Positions 1 through 4,154 of a stretch of 5,107 nt of DNA are shown piece by piece. The translations under genes were made by a program, and so were the position numbers. Source of the stretch: Acidobacteriota bacterium (GTDB lineage Bacteria; Acidobacteriota; Blastocatellia; Pyrinomonadales; Pyrinomonadaceae); the NCBI GenBank assembly GCA_003222835.1, contig QHXE01000319.1, positions 1 through 5,107 on the forward strand, given 5' to 3'. A model generated the notes under the pieces. The model ran no database searches. It saw only the letters and a list, made by a program, of their open reading frames with translations, and was not told the DNA's origin. The first letter of the stretch is position 1. Every line of letters begins with the position of its first letter.

Positions 1-5
1 CCCCA

Positions 6-68
6 CCCAGGGTAGCCGAAGCGGCAACCCTGGGCTGGAGGCCGTAACCGCTTTGCGGTTTGGTACCA
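6..68. repeat. Tandem-hairpin extragenic repeat (REP-like)
   Basis: Three palindromic units follow one another. The first is CCCAGGGT (6-13) pairing with ACCCTGGG (27-34). Inside it, GCCG (15-18) pairs with CGGC (22-25) around an AAG loop, leaving one A/A mismatch, so the 29 bases fold into one almost continuous stem. The second is AACCGC (46-51), a TTT loop, and GCGGTT (55-60), a perfect six-pair hairpin. The third is the eight-base palindrome TGGTACCA (61-68). The block lies 62 bases past the stop codon of the DinB-like gene and may continue beyond the left window edge. The architecture suits a dispersed extragenic palindrome. No T-run follows either hairpin on either strand, so a classical intrinsic terminator is not supported, although a role in mRNA 3'-end stability is possible. 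Confidence 0.7.
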
Positions 69-130
69 GACACAACGATCGTCACAGTTTGTTGGATTCA
101 CTTCGCTCTTTGATCGAGGATCAGGTAGGA

Positions 131-622
131 CTAACGCACGCCCCACTCCCAAATACCGTATTGAATTTTCTTATCAAGCGCATGGCCGGACTGTTTAAGC
201 GACAGCGCGATTTGTCCGCGATGGTGCGATTCGTGAGAGATCAAATAGCCGAAGAAGGCTTCGACGTCGGGCTTAAAACCCTTTACCTTTTCGCCGGTCG
301 CCAGACTCCGGGTCAATAATGCGCCGATCGCCTGGCCTGAATCGAGCAACGACTTGCGCAGTAGTTTCTGATCGCCTGCCTGCTCCTTTTCAATCTTGTC
401 CAGCCCTTTCAATAAATCCGGTGCGGCCGCTTTCAGCCACATCAGTCGAACGTTGTGAAGGTGAGCAAATCGCTCGCCGACGCTACGGCCTTTGGAAGCC
501 GAATGGTCCTTGAGATGTGCCGCGTCAATAGCATCGAGCAAATAGAGATTAATGCGATTGTGAATTTCCCAAGTTCCCACGAATTGCTTTTCGTGCATCC
601 TTCGTTTAGCTCCGTCAGTCAT
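131..622 (-). CDS. DinB-superfamily protein (putative metal-dependent, four-helix bundle)
   Basis: This 163-residue protein has the size and pattern of the DinB/DUF664-type four-helix-bundle superfamily. Members bind a divalent metal through three histidines; some are thiol-dependent transferases, but most have no assigned substrate. The visible candidate ligands are His54 and/or His56 (FAHLHNVRLMWL) and the C-terminal motif SHESHHRGQI with His130 and His134. The HxxxHRGQI arrangement is the most recognisable family signature. There is no signal peptide or membrane segment, so it should be cytosolic. I chose ATG at 622. A TTG at 655 would extend the frame, but that extension lies inside the inverted-repeat element. 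A second ATG at 598 (protein starting MHEKQF) has GGAG 11 bases upstream and GAAGG next to it, and is a serious alternative start. It is downstream of the exporter genes, but the 181-base repeat-filled gap argues against close coupling. The family call is firm; the substrate is unknown. Confidence 0.85.
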   Translation of the reverse strand: MTDGAKRRMHEKQFVGTWEIHNRINLYLLDAIDAAHLKDHSASKGRSVGERFAHLHNVRLMWLKAAAPDLLKGLDKIEKEQAGDQKLLRKSLLDSGQAIGALLTRSLATGEKVKGFKPDVEAFFGYLISHESHHRGQIALSLKQSGHALDKKIQYGIWEWGVR

Positions 623-623
623 A

Positions 624-779
624 GTGTCAGAACCGCGAGCGGACCGGGTCCCCAAGCGGGCAGCCCGCTTTGGGTGTTGGATGCGACCGGATCATAGCGT
701 CAAGCTAAGACTGGCGAGCGGAATTGTTGATTCAAACGATCCAGACCGATCCGGTCGCTACCGCTCGCGGTACTGACAC
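624..779. repeat. Composite inverted-repeat element between DinB-like gene and permease
   Basis: GTGTCAGAACCGCGAGCGG at 624-642 and the segment at 761-779 are inverted copies with 18 of 19 positions identical (one A/T difference). Nested inside, GCGACCGGATC (683-693) has a perfect 11-base inverted copy at 748-758. GCGAGCGG recurs at 714-721. A further hairpin is formed by CCCAAGCGGGC (651-661) and GCCCGCTTTGGG (663-674) with a single bulge. The element starts one base upstream of the chosen DinB start codon and fills almost the whole gap to the permease gene. It encodes nothing recognisable. It could be a dispersed MITE- or REP-like unit; multiple folded arms also suggest it affects transcript ends between the two genes. 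Confidence 0.75.
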
Positions 780-803
780 GGACGACCTCACTCAGGCGTA
801 ATC

Positions 804-2084
804 TCAGCCGAGTTGTTTTCGAAACTGCCATGCGCTCACCGAAACCATCACCAACGCAATCACCGCCAGCGCGATCAGTTGTGGATAAAGAACGTCGACA
901 CCGCTGCCTTTGAGCAAGATGCCGCGCGAAATGATCGCAAAGTGCTTCACTGGATTAATCGAAGTTACGGGTTGCAGCCAGGCCGGCATCGCCTCAATCG
1001 GCGTCGTCGCGCCCGAAAGGAGCGCTAACGGCGGATTGGTGAAGAAGCCCATCAGTTGCGCCTGCTGTTGCGTGCGTGTGAAGGTGGCGATCATCATTCC
1101 CAAACCGATGCCGCACAACACGCAGAGCGAGGCCGCGAGGAAGAATAAGAGCAAGCTGCCACGCACCGGCACGCCGAAAACTAACCGCGCCACCCCTAAC
1201 GCCAAGCCGATGTCGATTGCCAACAGCAGAAAGATCGGTGCAACTTTCGCAACGATGATCTCCGAACTTTCGGCCGGCGTCATCAACAGTTGTTCTACCG
1301 TGCCGATTTCCTTCTCGCGCACAAGCGACGCCGAAGAAACAACCGATCCCTGCAAAACCAACAACAGTCCAATCATTCCGGTCGTAATGAACCACGCGCT
1401 CTTGAGTCCCGGGTTATAGAGGAGCGTCAAACGTGGCGTCACGGTGGCGCGCGTACCCGGAACGTTTGTCGTCAAGGAAACGCCTGGATTGTTTGGCGAC
1501 AGGGAAATGCTCGCTACGTTTGGCGTATCACCGGTCGGCGGTGACGGCTGGGGCGCCGTGCTTTCGTTCGGTTGCCCTCCTTTTGACTGAGACCGAGCGA
1601 TCTTTTGATTGAGACTGGCGATGATTCGCGCCGCATAACCACCGGCAATAGTCGCTGTGTTGGCATTGACGGCATCGATCAACAATTGCACTTCCGCGGT
1701 TTCGTGACGCGTGCGCCTCTCCGCAAAATCGCGCGGCACCACGAGCCCTGCGTCGAGCTCCGCACGGCTTATCGCTTGACCCAGATCCTCGGTTGATGCG
1801 TAGTAAGCTTTCGTCTTGAAGACCAAACCTTCCGTGAACGCTGAAACCAGCTCACGGCTTTCAGGCGTGCGACTGTAATCGACCACGCCCAGCCGCAAAT
1901 TCTCAAATGTCGGATTCAGCGCCAGGCCGAAGAGAATTATGTTCAGGGTCGGCGGAATGATTAGCAAAATGACTAATCGCCGATTGCGCCTAATCTGGTG
2001 AAACTCTTTTATGAAGAGGGACCAGAGTCGAAGATTTAGGATGCGGTTGAATGGGCTCACGGTTCTAATCAAAACATTTATCAC
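804..2084 (-). CDS. ABC-2 type transporter permease, YbhR-like (second permease of exporter)
   Basis: This 426-residue inner-membrane permease would form the export channel with the other permease and the ATPase encoded upstream. A cytosolic N-terminus (KEFHQIRRNRR) precedes TM1 at about 36-56. A large extracytoplasmic domain spans about 60-228. Then come hydrophobic segments at about 230-252, 282-303, 308-336, 343-361 and 400-418. The coupling-helix region REKEIGTVEQLLMTPAESSE (256-275) and the near-C-terminal INPVKHFAIISRGILLKG (376-393) are hallmarks of the ABC-2/YhhJ-YbhR family. Length is above the roughly 370 residues usual for the family because of a Ser/Pro/Asn/Gln-rich stretch at about 162-215. 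The GTG start at 2084 lacks a clear Shine-Dalgarno and lies within the left arm of the intergenic palindrome. GTG at 2060 (protein starting VSPFNRIL) is an alternative. Candidate cargoes by family include drugs, lipids or cations; the sequence does not say which. Confidence 0.92.
   Translation of the reverse strand: MINVLIRTVSPFNRILNLRLWSLFIKEFHQIRRNRRLVILLIIPPTLNIILFGLALNPTFENLRLGVVDYSRTPESRELVSAFTEGLVFKTKAYYASTEDLGQAISRAELDAGLVVPRDFAERRTRHETAEVQLLIDAVNANTATIAGGYAARIIASLNQKIARSQSKGGQPNESTAPQPSPPTGDTPNVASISLSPNNPGVSLTTNVPGTRATVTPRLTLLYNPGLKSAWFITTGMIGLLLVLQGSVVSSASLVREKEIGTVEQLLMTPAESSEIIVAKVAPIFLLLAIDIGLALGVARLVFGVPVRGSLLLFFLAASLCVLCGIGLGMMIATFTRTQQQAQLMGFFTNPPLALLSGATTPIEAMPAWLQPVTSINPVKHFAIISRGILLKGSGVDVLYPQLIALAVIALVMVSVSAWQFRKQLG
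1440..1601 (-). repeat. Low-complexity insert with degenerate 9-residue repeat inside permease
   Basis: Residues about 162-215 of the YbhR-like permease are rich in Ser, Pro, Asn, Gln, Thr and Gly and interrupt its extracytoplasmic domain. Within it, residues 189-211 read as a period-9 series: NVASISLSP, NNPGVSLTT, then NVPG. At DNA level this corresponds to 27-base units, each starting GTTTG on the plus strand, at roughly 1455-1520. The two full units agree at about 17 of 27 positions by eye, so the repeat is old or diverged. The reading frame stays open. It looks like a tandem-duplication expansion giving a flexible extracytoplasmic loop. Confidence 0.5.
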
Positions 2085-2253
2085 TTCTCATTTGACATTT
2101 TTCATTTGTTCATTTGCTTGTCATAATTCGTGTGGTTTCGTGGATCTCATTGGCTGAGTAACAGGAACGATCCACGAAATCACACGAACAAGACACGTTA
2201 AAGCTAGCCCAAAATGGCAAATGAAAAATGGCAAATGAGAAATGACAAATGAT
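2073..2253. repeat. Nested palindromic element with AAATGNN heptads between the two permease genes
   Basis: Outer arms 2073-2108 and 2218-2253 are inverted copies agreeing at 32 of 36 positions; the subset 2085-2108 against 2218-2241 agrees at 23 of 24. Inner arms 2127-2146 (TTCGTGTGGTTTCGTGGATC) and 2169-2188 agree inverted at 19 of 20, around a 22-base loop. The right outer arm is part of six contiguous AAATGNN heptads at 2212-2253 on the plus strand. The left side carries the same heptad on the minus strand at 2101-2107, 2094-2100, 2087-2093, a variant at 2080-2086, and 2073-2079. The element begins within the stop codon of the upstream permease and ends inside the fourth codon of the downstream one. 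In the transcript it would form a long stem covering the start of the second permease. It looks like a mobile or dispersed palindromic unit. Confidence 0.75.
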
Positions 2254-3359
2254 CACGCTTTAACCTGCATCTCTTTCATCACACTCCACGCGCGCCAGAA
2301 AAAGAAAGTGCCCAGCAAGAAGAGCGCGATTGGGGCGTGCCACATCGCCGGCCAGCCGCCACCGCGCAAGAACGCGTCGCGAATCACTTCGAGGTAGTAA
2401 CGCATCGGCACTAAATTCGATAGAAATCGCAGCGGCTGGGGAATGTTCGTTATCGGAAACAGGTATCCCGATAGTAGAAACGACGTCAGAAACCCGCCGA
2501 GCTGTGCCGCCTGAATCGCCGCCGCTTGATTCGGAATCGCGGCGCCGATCATCGTTCCGAAACACGTAGTGCAAAGCAGGTAGAAGAACGTCGTGACCAG
2601 CAAGGGCGTCGGATCGCCGGCGAGGCTCAGTCCGAAAACTACAAACAGCACGATCATCCCGGCAATCCATTCGGCCCATGCCACGAGCGTATACGCGATG
2701 ACTTTGCCAAGGAGATATTCGAAGGCCGTGATACTCGAAACATAAACTTGCAGGATCGTCTTTAGCTCGCCCTCGCGCGAGAGCGCCAGCGCTGCCAACA
2801 GTGGGGGAAACATTGCCAAGCCAAACGCCAGCACGCCCGGTCCAAAATATTTCAAGTCTTCGCGGCCGGGATTGAACCAATAACGAATCAGCGGCTTGAT
2901 GGCCGGGCGAATCGTTGCCGGCTGAATCTGCCCCGTGAACGCCTGGGTGATGGCGGCCGCCTTGCCCCGCATCACGTTAGCGGTGTTCGCATCCGTGCCG
3001 TCGATGAGCCATTGCACCTCAACATTTTGTCCACGCCGAAGATCGCGCTCGAACTGAGGCGGAATGATCAATGCCGCGCGGGCCTGGTTCTGTGCCAGCA
3101 CGCGTTCCGGCGACATGTTCGTAGCTAAAGCACTGAGATTGAACGAGAGCGAAGCACTGACGGTTTCGAGGTAGCGACGCGACATCGGGGTCTTATCCAA
3201 GTCCTGCACGACCACCGGAATGTCTTTAACCGACAACGAAGTAGCTTTGCTCAGCAGCAACAAAAGCAACACTGGCAAGACCAGAGCCAGCGCCAGCGTC
3301 AGCCGATCGCGCCACAACTGCGTGAGTTCTTTTCGGACCTGAGCCAGAATGCGTTTCAT
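2253..3359 (-). CDS. ABC-2 type transporter permease, YbhS-like (first permease of exporter)
   Basis: This 368-residue inner-membrane permease matches the usual family length. TM1 is at about 19-37, followed by an extracytoplasmic domain to about 170. TM2-6 are at about 173-193, 222-246, 252-275, 284-304 and 343-362. The cytosolic loop SREGELKTILQVYVSSITAF (194-213) followed by EYLLGK is the ABC-2 coupling region. The stretch SGYLFPITNIPQPLRFLSNL (297-316) with VPMRYYLEVIRDAFLRG after it is the typical family C-terminus. The extracytoplasmic segment WLIDGTDANTANVMRG (118-131) is echoed by LLIDAVNANTATIAGG in the second permease, so the two are distant paralogues forming a probable heterodimer. 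ATG at 3359 directly follows the TAA of the toxin gene with zero spacing and no visible Shine-Dalgarno. Translation therefore probably depends on ribosomes finishing the toxin gene. Substrate unknown. Confidence 0.93.
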   Translation of the reverse strand: MKRILAQVRKELTQLWRDRLTLALALVLPVLLLLLLSKATSLSVKDIPVVVQDLDKTPMSRRYLETVSASLSFNLSALATNMSPERVLAQNQARAALIIPPQFERDLRRGQNVEVQWLIDGTDANTANVMRGKAAAITQAFTGQIQPATIRPAIKPLIRYWFNPGREDLKYFGPGVLAFGLAMFPPLLAALALSREGELKTILQVYVSSITAFEYLLGKVIAYTLVAWAEWIAGMIVLFVVFGLSLAGDPTPLLVTTFFYLLCTTCFGTMIGAAIPNQAAAIQAAQLGGFLTSFLLSGYLFPITNIPQPLRFLSNLVPMRYYLEVIRDAFLRGGGWPAMWHAPIALFLLGTFFFWRAWSVMKEMQVKA

Positions 3360-3662
3360 TTAGCGAGCAGAATCAACATACGCTCCTCTTACGTGGAGCA
3401 CGTGTACGTTACGACCCTTGATTGTGAATAGCACACGATAGCGACCTACTACCATTTGACGAATCTCTTCTGAAAACTCTTCATTTTCCGGCGCTAGCGG
3501 GAATCCTTTAGGCACAACGCCTAGCTGTTTTGCGGCCGCGCTGCGCAGTTCGCGAGCCCACTGCCGGGCCGTACGCTTGCCCCACGCACGACAACCCCAG
3601 TCGAAACACTCACGCACGTTCTCCTGCGCTGACTCTTCAAAGATCACCCGATAGCGCTTCAT
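3360..3662 (-). CDS. RelE/ParE-family toxin of a type II toxin-antitoxin pair
   Basis: This small basic protein of 100 residues has the RelE/ParE fold pattern. The N-terminal strand is MKRYRVIFEESAQENV. A helical pair (about 10-46) contains WGKRTARQWARELRSA. Next comes a PKGFPLAPENEEFSEEIRQM connector (51-70), and then the diagnostic C-terminal strands VVGRYRVLFTIKGRNVHVLH (71-90). Family members act in the cytosol, either as ribosome-dependent mRNA nucleases (RelE) or as gyrase poisons (ParE). The sequence does not decide between them, because the usual terminal His-x-x-Arg pattern is replaced by VRGAYVDSAR. The ATG overlaps the antitoxin stop in an ATGA, the classic coupled arrangement, with CAGGA just upstream as a weak ribosome site. 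Its stop codon abuts the permease start. It appears full length and intact; whether it is still toxic is not known. Confidence 0.88.
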   Translation of the reverse strand: MKRYRVIFEESAQENVRECFDWGCRAWGKRTARQWARELRSAAAKQLGVVPKGFPLAPENEEFSEEIRQMVVGRYRVLFTIKGRNVHVLHVRGAYVDSAR

Positions 3663-3952
3663 TCCTGCTCGGAAATTCCCTTCTCAGTAAAGAACTCGTC
3701 AAAGAAGTGCTCCGCCAGTTTGCCCTTATGTTGATTCATACTCGCTAGTCCACGCTTGATGCCCTCGACAGCTTCCATTCGATCTTTGGCTTCCAAAATT
3801 TCCTGATAGCTCTCAGCGTCTTGCACAACCAGCTCGGCCTTGCCGTTCACAGTCAGTACTACAGGCGCCTTGGTCTTTTTCATTTGGCGCATAAGTTTCG
3901 CGGTATCGCGCTTGAACGTGCTGAGGCTTTGGATATCACGCGTTAGTTTCAT
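3659..3952 (-). CDS. Phd/YefM-family antitoxin
   Basis: This 97-residue protein reads as a Phd/YefM antitoxin. The N-terminal DNA-binding and dimerisation part (about 1-50) contains LTRDIQSLSTFKRDTAKLMR, then KAPVVLTVNGKAELVVQDAESY, which is the characteristic 'suppress X, prevent host death' strand-helix pattern. The acidic, helical tail (about 51-97, ending EEFF-like DEFFTEKGISEQE) is the expected toxin-neutralising segment. I start it at ATG 3952 because an AGGAGGA lies six bases upstream. The frame stays open to an ATG at 4045, but that extension covers the promoter candidate and has a non-family, Cys/Ser-rich sequence. It is cytosolic. It overlaps the toxin gene by four bases. Antitoxins of this family normally repress their own promoter with the toxin as co-repressor, and the CTAAAT repeats just upstream are the natural operator candidate. 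Confidence 0.88.
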   Translation of the reverse strand: MKLTRDIQSLSTFKRDTAKLMRQMKKTKAPVVLTVNGKAELVVQDAESYQEILEAKDRMEAVEGIKRGLASMNQHKGKLAEHFFDEFFTEKGISEQE

Positions 3953-3958
3953 AAGTCG

Positions 3959-3965
3959 TCCTCCT
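3959..3965 (-). promoter_or_regulatory. Strong Shine-Dalgarno AGGAGGA of the antitoxin gene
   Basis: AGGAGGA on the minus strand ends six bases before ATG 3952. It is by far the best ribosome site in the window and decides the antitoxin start. None of the other starts in this gene chain has a comparable site. Strong antitoxin initiation followed by coupled, weaker toxin and permease initiation is the expected expression gradient. Confidence 0.85.
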
Positions 3966-3969
3966 GTTG

Positions 3970-3989
3970 CTAAATCTGCACTAAATTTA
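3970..3989 (-). promoter_or_regulatory. Candidate antitoxin operator: CTAAAT direct repeats and TAAATTTA palindrome
   Basis: CTAAAT occurs at 3970-3975 and again at 3981-3986, eleven bases apart, which is about one helical turn. The second copy runs into the palindrome TAAATTTA (3982-3989). The block sits just downstream of the predicted -10 box, at the expected transcription start, where a Phd/YefM repressor would block initiation. Assignment rests on position and symmetry only. Confidence 0.35.
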
Positions 3990-3994
3990 ACTTC

Positions 3995-4023
3995 AGTGTA
4001 GCATCCCGAACGGCAGTTGTTAC
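3995..4023 (-). promoter_or_regulatory. Candidate sigma70 promoter of the toxin-antitoxin genes
   Basis: On the minus strand a -35-like GTAACA (4023-4018, four of six consensus bases) is followed after 17 bases by TACACT (4000-3995, four of six). TGC directly before it gives an extended -10 TGN motif. Transcription would start near 3988 and give a leader of about 36 bases before the antitoxin ATG. If used, it would drive antitoxin, toxin and both permeases independently of the ATPase promoter. Confidence 0.5.
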
Positions 4024-4108
4024 AAGACGAGACCGATCGCGACATTAGACAGCCGATTTACACACAAGTCGCGGGCTGTAAGAGCTCGCTGGACCCCAGG
4101 CCGCGACG

Positions 4109-4139
4109 GTTATGCAGCGCGGGAATTTGAAGCTGTCAA
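4109..4139 (-). promoter_or_regulatory. Weak second promoter candidate just after the ATPase gene
   Basis: A perfect TTGACA on the minus strand (4139-4134) lies 15 bases past the ATPase stop codon. The best -10-like hexamer is CATAAC (4114-4109, four of six) at a long 19-base spacing. At 17 bases the match is poor. The rest of the 4046-4154 gap shows only a five-pair hairpin, CCGCG 4101-4105 with CGCGG 4118-4122, and no T-run terminator. Confidence 0.25.
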
Positions 4140-4154
4140 AATGGGAGTTGGGAT

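Noticed and set aside
46..60. AACCGC-TTT-GCGGTT hairpin as an intrinsic terminator of the DinB-like gene
   Set aside because: No T-run follows on either strand; it fits better as part of a REP-like unit.
623..655. TTG start at 655 extending the DinB-like protein by 11 residues
   Set aside because: The extension lies inside the inverted-repeat element, has no ribosome site and precedes the family-like region; ATG 622 or 598 is more likely.
910..1419. Plus-strand open frames opposite the permease and other genes (for example 910-1419 and 4141-4527)
   Set aside because: They are antisense shadows of strongly supported minus-strand genes, with no family resemblance and no ribosome sites.
2212..2253. 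Regular heptad repeats as a CRISPR-like or VNTR array
   Set aside because: There are no spacers, the units are only seven bases, and the block forms the arm of an inverted repeat; it is better read as part of a palindromic element.
2260..2880. Alternative minus-strand frame of 206 residues within the first permease
   Set aside because: It is an Arg-rich out-of-frame reading of the YbhS-like permease, whose own frame has full membrane topology and family motifs.
3953..4045. Antitoxin start at ATG 4045, adding 31 residues
   Set aside because: The added Cys/Ser-rich residues do not fit Phd/YefM proteins, they cover the promoter candidate, and the strong AGGAGGA points to ATG 3952.
4037..4073. 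CGCGAC/GTCGCG six-base inverted pair and other short GC palindromes in the gap
   Set aside because: Short arms with a 24-base loop are expected by chance in GC-rich DNA and do not coincide with other signals.
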